A DNA stretch of 64,000 nucleotides, from assembly GCA_018819105.1 (NCBI GenBank), contig JAHJQV010000004.1:78983-142982 (forward strand), read 5' to 3'. Of this stretch, positions 26,112 to 39,117 are shown piece by piece (position 1 is the first letter of the stretch; each line of letters opens with the position of its first letter). Below the pieces are notes generated by a model. It did no database searches. It was given only the letters and a program-made list of their open reading frames with translations, and had not been told where the DNA came from. Source of the stretch: Gammaproteobacteria bacterium (GTDB lineage: Bacteria; Pseudomonadota; Gammaproteobacteria; Xanthomonadales; Wenzhouxiangellaceae). Made by a program: the position numbers and the translations under genes.

Positions 26112-27572
26112 TCACGCCGCGTGACCAGGAAAGCTGACCTGTACGCACAAACCAGCGCCCTGCCCGAGCGTCAACAGCTCCACCTCGGCGGCATGCAGCG
26201 CAGCGATGCGCTGTACGATGCGCAGTCCCAGGCCGTAGCCGGACTGATCCGAGCGCAGTTCCGGCGGCACGTTCACCGATTCCTCTGCCTGCACGAAGCG
26301 CTGCAGCTGGTCGTGTTGCTGCGGGCTGAGTCCAGTCCCCTGATCGGTCACCGAGAGCAGCAGCCGCTGACCCTGCGGCCGGATGTCTACACTGACCTCA
26401 CCCCCGTGATGACTGTGGCGAATGGCATTGTCCAGCAGATTGCGCAACAGGATGGACAGACTGACCGCCTCTCCCGGCAGGCTGCAGCTGTGCGCGGTGG
26501 CCTCCAACACCAGCTCGACACCACGCGCCTGTGCCGGTGCCGACAGGTCGGCCATCACCTCACGCGCCAGTGCCGCCAGATCCACCGTCTGCCAGTGCTG
26601 CCGCGACATCCCCGCAATGCGGGCGAGCTGCAGCAGCTGATCGAGAACGCGTGCAGCACGCTGGCACTGGCGGGCAATTTCGCTGCAGGCGCTGGCCGTG
26701 TTCGCATCGTCACTACGGGCTGCGGTCAGCTCGGCGCGGGTCTTGATCACACTCAAAGGCGTGCGCAATTCATGTGCCACGTCGGCGCTGAAACGGCGTT
26801 CGCGATCGAATGCTGCAGCCAGCCTGAGCAACAGCTGATTAAGCGCATCGACCAGCGCGCTGACCTCGTCCGGCGCCGTGGTCGCCACCGGTTCCAGCAG
26901 GTCTTCGCTGCGGGCGTTGATCTGCGCCGACAGCTGCCGCAGTGGCCGCAGCCCGTGGCCGATCACCCACCAGCACAGCAGTCCGGCCAGCGGAATCAGG
27001 CTGAGCATGATGCCGTATTGTCGCCACACCATGCTGCCGATGAGCTGACGACGCACATCGTCACGCTCGGCCACACGCACGGTGAAACCGCGCTCGGCAT
27101 CGCGCAGGGTGTAGATGTGCCACAAGGTGGCCGCAGCGTCGTCCTGGCGCTGTTCGGCAAACCCCGGTGCGGCGCTGGTCTGCAGCAATGGCGGCGCATT
27201 CGGTGACGCCACCGCCAGGCAGTCGCTCTGCTGTGCCGGCGGCGGCTCATCGCAGAGGATGGTGTAGGCCAGTTCACGACGGTCAGCGTCATCGGTAGCG
27301 ACCGTCTGGCGGCGCAGATAAACGCCGGTCATCAGTGGCAGCAGGCTTTGCAGTTCGGCACGGAACTTGTCGGCATCCAGCTGTTCGCCGGCGCGTGGTT
27401 CGGTCTGGCTCCATAACAGCATGATCGCAGCGCTCTGCTGCAGATGGGCGTCAAACACCGATGCCAATTCGGCTTTAGCCGCCTGCCAGCTGACGATAAA
27501 CACCAGCACCAGCGCCAGCAGCAAAGCCAGCATCAGCCCGAGCAGCAAACGCGTGCGCAATGAGCTGATCAC
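26112..27572 (-). CDS. QseC/PmrB-type sensor histidine kinase
   Basis: A 486-aa inner-membrane sensor. The first membrane helix is about 9-28, a periplasmic sensor domain runs about 30-180, and the second helix is about 187-206. HAMP follows, then the dimerisation/phosphoacceptor helix RRFSADVAHELRTPLS with His 267, then an HATPase domain with LLRNLLDNAIRHS (N box) and the G boxes SVTDQGTGLS and GYGLGLRIV. The sensor domain pattern (HIYTLRDAERGFTVRVAERDD) is that of the QseC/TctE/PmrB group. It starts with GTG overlapping the regulator stop by 4 nt, so the pair is translationally coupled. The signal is unknown; metal ions or small cationic molecules would fit the family. Confidence 0.9.
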   Translation of the reverse strand: MISSLRTRLLLGLMLALLLALVLVFIVSWQAAKAELASVFDAHLQQSAAIMLLWSQTEPRAGEQLDADKFRAELQSLLPLMTGVYLRRQTVATDDADRRELAYTILCDEPPPAQQSDCLAVASPNAPPLLQTSAAPGFAEQRQDDAAATLWHIYTLRDAERGFTVRVAERDDVRRQLIGSMVWRQYGIMLSLIPLAGLLCWWVIGHGLRPLRQLSAQINARSEDLLEPVATTAPDEVSALVDALNQLLLRLAAAFDRERRFSADVAHELRTPLSVIKTRAELTAARSDDANTASACSEIARQCQRAARVLDQLLQLARIAGMSRQHWQTVDLAALAREVMADLSAPAQARGVELVLEATAHSCSLPGEAVSLSILLRNLLDNAIRHSHHGGEVSVDIRPQGQRLLLSVTDQGTGLSPQQHDQLQRFVQAEESVNVPPELRSDQSGYGLGLRIVQRIAALHAAEVELLTLGQGAGLCVQVSFPGHAA

Positions 27573-28243
27573 GGCAGGCTGGCATCAGGATTGACCAGCA
27601 GGTAGCCAACCCCGCGCATGGTGCGGATGGTTTCGGCACCGAGTTTTTTGCGCAGATGGTGCACATGCACTTCCAGCGCGTTGCTGGCAACCGGATCCAG
27701 CCAGCCGTACAGGGCCGTCTCCAGCCGATCCCGGGTGACCACGCGGCCGGCGTTTTCCAGCAGCAGTTGCAGCAGGGCGAACTCACGTCGACTCAGATCA
27801 ATCTTGCGATCTGCCTGCATGACCTGCCGCGTCTCAAGATCCAGCCGCAGCGCACCAGATTGCAGCACACTGGCCACGGTGCCGGAAACGCGCCGATGAA
27901 TGGCGCGCAGCCGGGCCAGCAACTCATTGAAATCAAAAGGTTTGACCAGATAGTCGTCGGCCCCGGCATCGAGTCCTGAGATGCGGTCCTGGGTGGCGTC
28001 TCGGGCAGTCAGCATCAGCACCGGCAGTGTGCTGCCGGACTGGCGCAGACGCTGCACCAGATCCATGCCGGACAAACCCGGCAGGCCAAGATCGACAATG
28101 GCCAGATCGAACGCACCAGTCTGCAGCATGTGCAGGCCGGCATCACCCCGCGTGACCTGCTGCACACGATAATCCGCTGCCGTCAGGCCGTCACTCAGCG
28201 CCTGTGCCAGCGCCAGATCGTCTTCAATCAGACAAAGGTGCAT
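27569..28243 (-). CDS. OmpR/PhoB-family response regulator, PmrA/QseB type
   Basis: A 224-aa regulator. The receiver domain has acidic residues EDD at 7-9, phospho-acceptor Asp 51 (AIVDLGLPGLSG), Thr in MLTARD and Lys in LVKPFDF. A winged helix-turn-helix follows, with RREFALLQLLLEN, VHVHHLRKKLG and TMRGVGYLL. It precedes and overlaps the sensor kinase gene. It likely activates the TonB receptor through the CTTAAG-N5-CTTAAG site at 25804. A single CTTAAG half-site at 28321-28326 upstream of its own gene hints at weak autoregulation, without a matching second half. Confidence 0.92.
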   Translation of the reverse strand: MHLCLIEDDLALAQALSDGLTAADYRVQQVTRGDAGLHMLQTGAFDLAIVDLGLPGLSGMDLVQRLRQSGSTLPVLMLTARDATQDRISGLDAGADDYLVKPFDFNELLARLRAIHRRVSGTVASVLQSGALRLDLETRQVMQADRKIDLSRREFALLQLLLENAGRVVTRDRLETALYGWLDPVASNALEVHVHHLRKKLGAETIRTMRGVGYLLVNPDASLP

Positions 28244-28867
28244 GGCGAGCGTGCTGGCGGGACTGAAGGCATGATCCGATTATAAGAGATTGCTGCGGCC
28301 TTGAATTGCGCATCCTGTCGCTTAAGGCGTGACTGCCGTATTACTGACAGCACCGCTTATCATCCGACCGCGCAACTTCGATGGAGGAGGCCGTAAACAA
28401 GCGTCGGCATTTTCGAGAAAAATGCGCTTAGCACTGGATTATTCTATAGGTTCCTCACTTTCCGGTATTGTTCTGCTGAACGAAAAAATCAGTATCGATC
28501 CAGTTTCCGGCGCCTTCCAGCGCACGTGTCACCGATCAGATGGTGTTGTAAGCGCGACCGGGCAGCAACACAGCAGCTGATCGAATCAGCAATCCGGAAT
28601 TGGCATTCGGTGGCGATGCCGGTGCGGCAGCAAACAGCCCGTATGTCTTTGAGATCAGCTTATCGGATGATGATGCCTGACCCACTTCGCCGATAGGTTT
28701 GCCATCATATTCGCATGCATCAAATTCGACTGGACTATATTGAGGCGTCTGAGTCATTTACGAGCAGGTCAAAAAAGCCGCCAGTGGCCGCTTTTTCTGG
28801 TTAGTGCAGGGTTTCACTGCTCACTGCCGAAGTATCCCGGCAGCAATGCAGAGTTGCATCTCGCTGC
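28244..28867. other. 624-bp gene-free region
   Basis: It lies between the response regulator start and the 3' end of the giant toroid/beta-helix gene. It contains the regulator's promoter region (TATAAGAGA at about 28280 and a CTTAAG half-site at 28321) and a strong terminator hairpin at 28772-28796. A 73-codon minus frame (28536-28757) has no ribosome-binding site and no family resemblance. Base composition is lower in GC than in the neighbouring genes. It may be a decayed gene, but nothing recognisable remains. Confidence 0.4.
28772..28796. terminator. Bidirectional intrinsic terminator
   Basis: AAAAAGC-C-GCC, loop AGT, GGC-C-GCTTTTT: an 11-position stem with one mismatch, flanked by A- and T-runs on both sides. 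It lies 72 nt beyond the stop of the minus-strand giant gene, so it should end that transcript. Confidence 0.75.
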
Positions 28868-28909
28868 TCAACGCAATTCCACAGGATTTTCGAATCCATC
28901 TGCAAACAC
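28868..28909 (-). other. C-terminal DGFE-type tail
   Basis: The final codons encode VFADGFENPVELR right after a DUF11 domain whose WxC...GSGDID core closely resembles the last domain of the PKD protein at 11046. Confidence 0.55.
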
Positions 28910-31900
28910 GCCTGATTGCGTGGTCGTTTCATCACTATTGTTAGCTGGATCCGGGTCAACAGGTGACGCAGGTGACACGACCAGTGCACTGCTGGTCAAC
29001 GTTTCTGATGCGTTCGCTGTTACCGTGCCGGTAATGCTGAACAACACGGTCGTGCCACTGGCAAGATCAACTGCCACATCAATGTCACCACTGCCGGAAG
29101 CAGGGCAGCTTGCCCCGGCATCCGCCTGGCAAGTCCATTCCAGATCCGACAGCGCAGCATCCACAGAAGAAGTAACATCGGCCGCACTCACGGTAAGCGG
29201 CCCGAGATTGCTGACCATCAGCAGATAAGTAAAGCTTTCACCGACCGCCGCAAAGTCATTCAGCGGCATCAGTATCAACTCAAGATCAGCTTCATTGTCC
29301 AGGCCGGTACCGCTGAGCATCACATTCAATTCGCCGTTGCTGGCATTGGACTGAACCGACAACACCGCCTCGAATGTCTGCGCTGTCAATGGCGCAAAGT
29401 CGAGATTGACCGTACAGGATTCTCCGGCCAGCAGAGTGGTTCCAATACAGCCTTCAAACGAGATGGAAAATGGATCCGGATTGCTGCCAGTCAGCGCCAG
29501 CCCGGTGATATTGAGCCCACCGGCACCGGTATTGCTGAGATTGACCGTCGCGCTGGCCGTGTCATTGAGCGCGGTCGCCGGGAACGTCAGGGCGGCTGGA
29601 TCGGCCGTGATCACCGGGGCGCTGCCGATGCCGGTCACGGCAATCAGGGTCGGGCTGGCTTCCAGATCCGACGGCACTTCCAGCGTTGCACTAAAGCTTC
29701 CAGCCACCAGGGGTGCGAACTGAAGTTGCAGCTGGCATTGCGCACCCGGTGTCAGCGTGACGCCACTGCAGCTGTCGGCGATGATGGAAAACACACCATC
29801 GACATCATCCAGCAGCTGCAAGGCACCCAGTGCCAGTGGCGCTTCCCCGACATTCTGCACGATCAGGTTGCGGGTTGCCGTCGTATTGATCAAGACACCG
29901 GCAAAGTTCACCGCAGACGGTGTAAAGCTCAATTCAAGAGCACCATCGCAGGGTCCGGCCGGACTGGTGTTCCAGGGCTCGAAGACGACATTGCCGTTGA
30001 CTCTGGCACCATCACCGTTGCCGGCACCGGATGGACCGCTGGCATCACCCCACCAGTTGCAGGTCGCAGCAATGACGCCTCCAGAGCTGGCACCACCTGA
30101 AGTGGCGGCGCCAAATCCTGATGGATTGCCGTTGTCCAGGATCTGATTGTCGGTAGCGCTGATGGTGCCTCCATCCCTGGTCGACAACGCAGTGGAGGAT
30201 CCGGCGCTGCTGGCTGGCAGTGTGATCAGTGAGTTGGTGATGGTGACATCGGCGCTGCCATCCCCAATCGTGGTGGGTCGCAGTGCCACCACACTGAAAC
30301 CGGTGCCCTCTGAGCCATTGGCGGTGAAGGTGGAGTTGTCGATGGTTGCGACAACCCGGCCTGCCGCATGGACGCCACGCGGGTTGTTGTTGCTCAACGT
30401 GACGTTGCTGATCGCCGCTGTCTGCAGCGGGCCTGTCAATCCCACGCTGAAATCTGACAGTGATATGCCGGCCGAATTGGTGGTCAGATTCTGCACGCCG
30501 TCAATCGCAACATTGTCGATGACCAGATCAATGCTGTCGGTAGCGCTGGAGTCGGATCCGGTAAAGGCATAGATGCCAGCCTGAAAACTGCCGCTGCCGG
30601 AGAAATCACTGATACTCAAGTCGCGGATATCCAGTGCAGACGCACTGAAATCGACACCATCCAGAGTGTTGACCACAGCGATGCCCTGCATGCTGCCGGT
30701 GATGCTGCCGGCCTCTACCACAGGCCTGCTCACAGTGTTGACGGCATGTGCCAGCACGCCAAAGAAACCATCGGCCAGCACATTGTTCTGCAACAACAGA
30801 GCGCCGTTGCCATTGATGCTGTCAACAAAGATGCCGGCACTGGGCTGACCGGCAAAGGACTGACCGGACAGTGTGATGCAATTGTCGGCCAGGCTGATGC
30901 TGGTGCCGGTTGCCACGGTGGCATTTTGTACCAGCACACCGGCCTGCTGTGCGGCAATCAGGTTGTTGCTCACCGCAAGTGGTGCAAATCCACCGCTATT
31001 GTCGACGCCGGCGACGGCATTCAGAGCAAATCCGTTGATGCTGACATCGGCCGCTGCAATGGTGATGGCGGCACCCGCCGGGTTATTGATCTGCGTCTCC
31101 GCCACGCGCGTTGTGCAGCTCATGGCATCGGCATTTTCGCCGATCAGCTGCACCGGCTGGCTCAGGCTGACCGGTGCATAATCTCCGGTGGCAACGAACA
31201 CTTCGGCATTGACTGCGCTCACCGCCAGCGCCTCGGCCAGCGTGGCGAAGGCATCCACACCGACATTCGCAGTAACCGGGCCGCTCAGGGCATTGTGTTC
31301 GAAACTGACTTCATCACCAAAGCTGTTGCTGGCGAAGTCGTCATCGACGAACACGGTGGCACCGCCTATCGGCGTGTCGATCAACACTGTGGTGGTGGCG
31401 GTCTGACCATTGTTGACGGTCGCCGTAATGTCGTTGGCAATGCCCTGGTTGTTGCCGGTGAAGACACTGCCGGCCAGGCCTGCAGTCAGCATGTCACTCG
31501 CTGGTGCTGCGCTGCCGAAGGCACCGCCGGCAAAGTCGACGTCCAGCACATCGGGAACCGTGCAACCGGCAAGCGCGGCAGCGTTATCACCATTCACTGT
31601 GTTTTGCAGTGACGCCGAAAGCGTACTGCTGTCACCGACGCCGATGCTGACCGGATCTGCCTGCAGCGCAAACAGCAGCCAGTTGCCACCATCGACTGTC
31701 GCGCCGCTGATCTGATCACAACTGCCTGCCCCGGGCCCGTCATTACAACCCCACCAGTTGACGCTGGCGTCCGAGGGCACGGCCTGATCGGCATTGATGT
31801 TTTCAATCCCGGCAATGGTGTTGCCGCTGATAATGTTGCATTTGAAATCCCCTGACCCATTGGAATCCAGGCGCACTCCGACAGCATTGTCGATGGCACT

Positions 31901-34207
31901 GTTGCCGATGAAGGCGAGCGGCCCGCGCGCACTCCAGTCGGCACCAAAGCGGCCCGGCAGCCACTCATAACCCACGTTGGCACCGCTGATCTGGTTGCCG
32001 CTCCAGACCGAACCATCGTCGCTGGTCGCGGATGACTGCGCCGTGATGCGATAGCCGGCCTGCAGATTGTTGAGCGGATCATTGGCGGGATCAAGATTGA
32101 TAAAGCGGTTGTTGCGCACGATGATGTTGCGCTCGACGGCATTGCTGTTTTCCCAGATACCCAGTATCGACTGCGGGTTCGCCGCAGGGGCGTTCAGCAC
32201 CCTGACCAGATTGTCTTCGATGACCAGGCCCTCGTACGCACCGCTGCTGGTATTGGACTGCATGGCCACATTGGAGGAGGTGGTGGAGGCAGTCGATGAG
32301 CCATCACCGGGAATGTCAATGATATTGCCGGCGATAAGCTGATTGTCGCCGAACGAAAAGTGAATGCCGATGTTCTGGAAAGCCTCACCTGCGACCGTAC
32401 TGCCGGCGATGTCGGTGGGCATGATGATGTGATTGTTGATGATGCGGGTGTTGTCGTAGGCGTTCACGGTGCTGCCGGCAAAAAAGATGCCCAGCGACAG
32501 ATCAAAGCCTTCAATTTGCAGATTGGAGAATTCCAGATTGCGATTTTCCGCGCTGAACACCACCAGAAATGCCTCCAGATCTTCACCCGCCAGATCACCA
32601 GGCCCGACGATCACGGCATCGCCCTGACTGGATGCAGTCATTGTGATGCTGTCACGGCCAGCCGGATAGGTGATGCTGAAATCGTCACCGGTCTCAGCCG
32701 TTGCATCGGAACCATCAGCCCAGCTGGCAAAAGCATTCGGCTCCACCCAGTCGAAGGTACCGGACAAGACGATGACGTCGTCATCCAGTGCCATCTGCAC
32801 GGCGTTGTTGATGCGGGTGTAATCGTTGTCGGTGGCTGTGGGCGTGTCCCCGGTCTGAGCTACCGACTCGATCAGCCCGGGACGCATCTGGGCGGCAGCC
32901 CAGGCCACCATGGATTCGCCATGCACCTCGACGCCACCGGTATCATCCGCAGCTGCGGTCGGATACGGCAGAATCTGCCCATTTGCCTGCTGCTGATCAA
33001 TCAGATACTGTCCGGCACTGGCAATCTGTGCGGCAAAACCGTCACGATCCAGCAGATCCAATGCCAGCAAAGTGAATGCCGTAACCTGACTGTCCTGATT
33101 GCTGGCATCCAGAGGATCCGCCGAAGAATTGAACAGGACGCCACCGCTGGCCTGCTGGAAACCCAACAGCAGATTGGCCAGTTCCATGGTGTTGTCCGCT
33201 GCCGCCCATTTGCCAGTGGCCGGATCCAGTTCAGCACCGACTCTGGCTGCGGCCCACACCGCACCAGACAGACCCACGAGATCGTTGTCAGCACCAGCCT
33301 GGGGTACACTTTCAAGGGATTGCAATATGCCATCGATAAACGCTTGGGCGATCTGTGTGCGGCCTTCAATGTGTGCAGCCACCACTCCCCAGCTCAGATC
33401 CCAGGCCACCACTTCAGGAATGCTGGCGCGACGCACAAACTCGGCGGCGACAAAATCAGCCGCATCCCAGTTGTTGTCGGGGCCATAGGTGCCGGCCTGC
33501 AGCCGGTTCCAGAAATCGCTCACCACCAGATTGCGATATTGCTGGTCACCGGTGGCGCGGGTCAGTTCGACCAGAAACAGAGTGTCGGCTCCGGTGAACC
33601 GCTTGATTGATGTGGCAGGAAAGTTGTTTGGGTTGGCCAGCAGGTAATCGCCGGCTGCAGTGGCGGCAGCAATGTACGCGGGATTGCCGGTGCGGCGAAA
33701 CGCCTGGATAAGGCCATAAGCCGTTGGTGCCTGGGTGTTGGTGAATACGCTGGTGCTGCCCGCTGTCCAGGGGAAGCCTCCACCTGGCTGTTGCTCGGTC
33801 AACAGCCAGGCAGCGGCGTTGTTGATGAAATCCAGCGCGGGTGATGTGCGTGTGGCTGCAGCCGATCGAGCCAGACCATGACTGGCCGGACTGCGCAGTG
33901 TGCCACCGGCAGTGCGGGCCGGAGCTGCCAATTGCTGCGCAGAGGAATGATGGGCAACCAGACCGGATGCGGATTGGAAGCCCGAATCAGGCAACCGTTC
34001 CTGTTGCATCTGCGCCAGTGCCGGATGTACCTGCATGATAAAGCAGAACATCAGGCCTGCAGTCATGCCGTAGCACGACCTGGTTGCCCATAGGGCTGCC
34101 CCCCGAACTCGTTTGGCAGTGGCAGTTGCGCCAATGCCAGATGGTGATGATGCAATGGTTGTCTGGTGTGGTGTTCTGTCGATGTCTCGTACTGAACTAT
34201 GAAGCAT
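28868..34207 (-). CDS. Giant exported alpha-toroid, beta-helix, HYDIN-like and DUF11 protein
   Basis: A 1779-aa exported protein. A long N-terminal region precedes a signal-like helix (about 48-66, GLMFCFIMQVHPALAQ). Residues about 124-455 resemble an alpha/alpha toroid of the terpenoid-cyclase/pectate-lyase-like type (AWLLTEQQPGGGFPW, GAVWAAARVGAE). About 465-1420 shows right-handed beta-helix character with many NNxxxG and IxxNxI turns. Two HYDIN/choice-of-anchor-D-like domains (about 1424-1635) and a DUF11-like domain (about 1637-1765) follow. The chain ends GVFADGFENPVELR. The start at 34207 has AGGGA upstream; an internal ATG at 34066 would begin just before the signal helix and is the alternative. 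A polysaccharide-acting or adhesive role is plausible but unproven. Confidence 0.75.
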   Translation of the reverse strand: MLHSSVRDIDRTPHQTTIASSPSGIGATATAKRVRGAALWATRSCYGMTAGLMFCFIMQVHPALAQMQQERLPDSGFQSASGLVAHHSSAQQLAAPARTAGGTLRSPASHGLARSAAATRTSPALDFINNAAAWLLTEQQPGGGFPWTAGSTSVFTNTQAPTAYGLIQAFRRTGNPAYIAAATAAGDYLLANPNNFPATSIKRFTGADTLFLVELTRATGDQQYRNLVVSDFWNRLQAGTYGPDNNWDAADFVAAEFVRRASIPEVVAWDLSWGVVAAHIEGRTQIAQAFIDGILQSLESVPQAGADNDLVGLSGAVWAAARVGAELDPATGKWAAADNTMELANLLLGFQQASGGVLFNSSADPLDASNQDSQVTAFTLLALDLLDRDGFAAQIASAGQYLIDQQQANGQILPYPTAAADDTGGVEVHGESMVAWAAAQMRPGLIESVAQTGDTPTATDNDYTRINNAVQMALDDDVIVLSGTFDWVEPNAFASWADGSDATAETGDDFSITYPAGRDSITMTASSQGDAVIVGPGDLAGEDLEAFLVVFSAENRNLEFSNLQIEGFDLSLGIFFAGSTVNAYDNTRIINNHIIMPTDIAGSTVAGEAFQNIGIHFSFGDNQLIAGNIIDIPGDGSSTASTTSSNVAMQSNTSSGAYEGLVIEDNLVRVLNAPAANPQSILGIWENSNAVERNIIVRNNRFINLDPANDPLNNLQAGYRITAQSSATSDDGSVWSGNQISGANVGYEWLPGRFGADWSARGPLAFIGNSAIDNAVGVRLDSNGSGDFKCNIISGNTIAGIENINADQAVPSDASVNWWGCNDGPGAGSCDQISGATVDGGNWLLFALQADPVSIGVGDSSTLSASLQNTVNGDNAAALAGCTVPDVLDVDFAGGAFGSAAPASDMLTAGLAGSVFTGNNQGIANDITATVNNGQTATTTVLIDTPIGGATVFVDDDFASNSFGDEVSFEHNALSGPVTANVGVDAFATLAEALAVSAVNAEVFVATGDYAPVSLSQPVQLIGENADAMSCTTRVAETQINNPAGAAITIAAADVSINGFALNAVAGVDNSGGFAPLAVSNNLIAAQQAGVLVQNATVATGTSISLADNCITLSGQSFAGQPSAGIFVDSINGNGALLLQNNVLADGFFGVLAHAVNTVSRPVVEAGSITGSMQGIAVVNTLDGVDFSASALDIRDLSISDFSGSGSFQAGIYAFTGSDSSATDSIDLVIDNVAIDGVQNLTTNSAGISLSDFSVGLTGPLQTAAISNVTLSNNNPRGVHAAGRVVATIDNSTFTANGSEGTGFSVVALRPTTIGDGSADVTITNSLITLPASSAGSSTALSTRDGGTISATDNQILDNGNPSGFGAATSGGASSGGVIAATCNWWGDASGPSGAGNGDGARVNGNVVFEPWNTSPAGPCDGALELSFTPSAVNFAGVLINTTATRNLIVQNVGEAPLALGALQLLDDVDGVFSIIADSCSGVTLTPGAQCQLQLQFAPLVAGSFSATLEVPSDLEASPTLIAVTGIGSAPVITADPAALTFPATALNDTASATVNLSNTGAGGLNITGLALTGSNPDPFSISFEGCIGTTLLAGESCTVNLDFAPLTAQTFEAVLSVQSNASNGELNVMLSGTGLDNEADLELILMPLNDFAAVGESFTYLLMVSNLGPLTVSAADVTSSVDAALSDLEWTCQADAGASCPASGSGDIDVAVDLASGTTVLFSITGTVTANASETLTSSALVVSPASPVDPDPANNSDETTTQSGVFADGFENPVELR

Positions 34208-34361
34208 GAATGATTTTCCCTAAGTGTATTGATTCAGGAACATCCATGTTGTCAACCACAGCAACGGTATGTCGTATGCTGCATGCCACGATCCATTGGC
34301 CTGAGCTAATGTACCGGGCGAAGCTCGACCATTCATCCCCCAAATGGGGTATGCGAGCGGA

Positions 34362-35510
34362 TCAGCGGAAGGGAATCAGCAACTGACTGATGCGCCGCAC
34401 CAGTTCCAGCTGCGAGTGACACTGCGCCTTGGCCATGATGGATTTCAGCTGCGCCCGGACGGTGGCCACGCTGACCCCCCTTGCGGCGGCAATTTCGACC
34501 GGTTTGCTGCCGTTAAACAGACAGGCGGCGACCTGCCCTTCCGCCTCGGTGAGCCCGAACAGCCTGGCCAGCAGCTCAGCCGTTTTCGCATCGGCCACAG
34601 CGGCATCGGCCACCGTGACCACAATCTGAAAGCACAGCAGGTAACCGTCAAATGACGGCAGCAGATAGATGTTGTGTGCTGGCAACGACCTGCCGCCATT
34701 GCAGCCCGGAATGGCCTCGGGCTGCAGACCTTCAGCACTGGTATTGATGCTAGCATAGGCCTTGAGCTTGTGCAGCAACTGCTCCTGCACACCGGCATGG
34801 TGATAGCTCAGACAGCCCTGCTGCTCGCTGAACATGGTCGCATCGTCCAGCAAGGCGGCGGCGAGCGAATTGTGATCCAGCAGCCGCAAGCTCTGATCCA
34901 CCAGGAAAATGGCCACCGGCAGCTGCTCGGTCAGTGGGTTGTGAATCTGCGCCTTGCGTTTCTGCTGTTCCAGCTCCAGCGTCAGTGCAACGGCGTTGTG
35001 CAGATGTGCACGCACCGGTTCCAGCATCTGCTTGTGCCGGGCTGTGTATTTGCCATGCAGACGCAGTCTGGGCAGACCAAACGTGTAGGCATGCGAGCCG
35101 CCTACCCGACCGAATACACCAATGGCATCGCCAAAATCCAGCTGTTTCCAGTAATCCTGATACAACTCGGTGGCCTCGAAAGTGTCGCGCCGGATGACAT
35201 CGTCGGAGAAGTTCACACCCGTACTGATCTGATTGCGCACAAAGCGCGCCTGCCACGGGTCAATGCTGCCGAAATGCTCGGTGTAGGCCTTGCGTGCATG
35301 CTCCGGATAGTCGTTGATGGCCAGTGGAATCATTTCGCCGCTGCGGACGTTGCGCAATTGTGCCAGACCACCGGCTGCCCCCAGTTCCTGCTGCAGACAA
35401 CCGAGTGCACGCGAAAACGCCTGCTCCGGCCGGCTGAGGAGATCATGGTATAAATGAAGAGTGAATTTTTCCTGATCAATCAACGTGGACAACTGTCGCC
35501 CCTGACGCAT
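34362..35510 (-). CDS. LuxR-type helix-turn-helix regulator
   Basis: A 382-aa regulator with a C-terminal GerE/LuxR-type HTH (about 320-378: FGLTEAEGQVAACLFNG, then SVATVRAQLKSIMAKA). The first 300 residues are not a receiver or a clear acyl-homoserine-lactone domain. The second part (about 195-310, AIFLVDQSLRLLDHNSLAAALL) looks PAS-like, so it may sense a small ligand or redox state. The next gene downstream on the same strand, 154 nt away, is the giant toroid/beta-helix protein, a possible target. Two direct repeats ATCTCTATG (35513-35521, 35537-35545) just upstream of its start could be an autoregulatory site. Confidence 0.8.
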   Translation of the reverse strand: MRQGRQLSTLIDQEKFTLHLYHDLLSRPEQAFSRALGCLQQELGAAGGLAQLRNVRSGEMIPLAINDYPEHARKAYTEHFGSIDPWQARFVRNQISTGVNFSDDVIRRDTFEATELYQDYWKQLDFGDAIGVFGRVGGSHAYTFGLPRLRLHGKYTARHKQMLEPVRAHLHNAVALTLELEQQKRKAQIHNPLTEQLPVAIFLVDQSLRLLDHNSLAAALLDDATMFSEQQGCLSYHHAGVQEQLLHKLKAYASINTSAEGLQPEAIPGCNGGRSLPAHNIYLLPSFDGYLLCFQIVVTVADAAVADAKTAELLARLFGLTEAEGQVAACLFNGSKPVEIAAARGVSVATVRAQLKSIMAKAQCHSQLELVRRISQLLIPFR

Positions 35511-35512
35511 AC

Positions 35513-35545
35513 ATCTCTATGAATTATGGCATAAAAATCTCTATG
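35513..35545 (-). promoter_or_regulatory. Direct repeat around the LuxR-type gene promoter
   Basis: The 9-bp sequence ATCTCTATG occurs at 35513-35521 and 35537-35545, a 24-bp period. On the minus strand a CATAAT -10-like hexamer (35523-35528) lies between them. The arrangement fits an operator, but no binding protein is known. Confidence 0.35.
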
Positions 35546-35689
35546 CATTCATACAGAATATCAATTACATTGTTACGGAAAACTGATTCAGCCAGCATAA
35601 CTCAAGCCTCTGGTGAATGAATTTGGGAAAGCGGTGTGGCCAGGCGATGCTTAACATAGCACCACAGGGATTGACCAGACACCGGTGAC

Positions 35690-37747
<2,058 letters not shown>

Positions 37748-37887
37748 CAGACTCCGGAAGATTGCTGTGATTGGCTGAACTGCGTCGCTGTTGCCGCTGC
37801 TGTCGCGGTGTATTCAGATCGGTCGACTTGCTATTATACTCACACCATTTCGTTAAACCTTTGTCTCGCCAACCGCTGTGGATGCAC

Positions 37888-39087
<1,200 letters not shown>

Positions 39088-39117
39088 AGCCGGCTGCTCA
39101 ACCCGGCTGGTTACCGC

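Noticed and set aside
28536..28757. A 73-codon minus frame in the intergenic gap
   Set aside because: No ribosome-binding site, no family resemblance, and low information content.
37748..37887. A LexA box upstream of uvrB
   Set aside because: I looked for a CTG-N10-CAG palindrome in the gap and found no convincing match.
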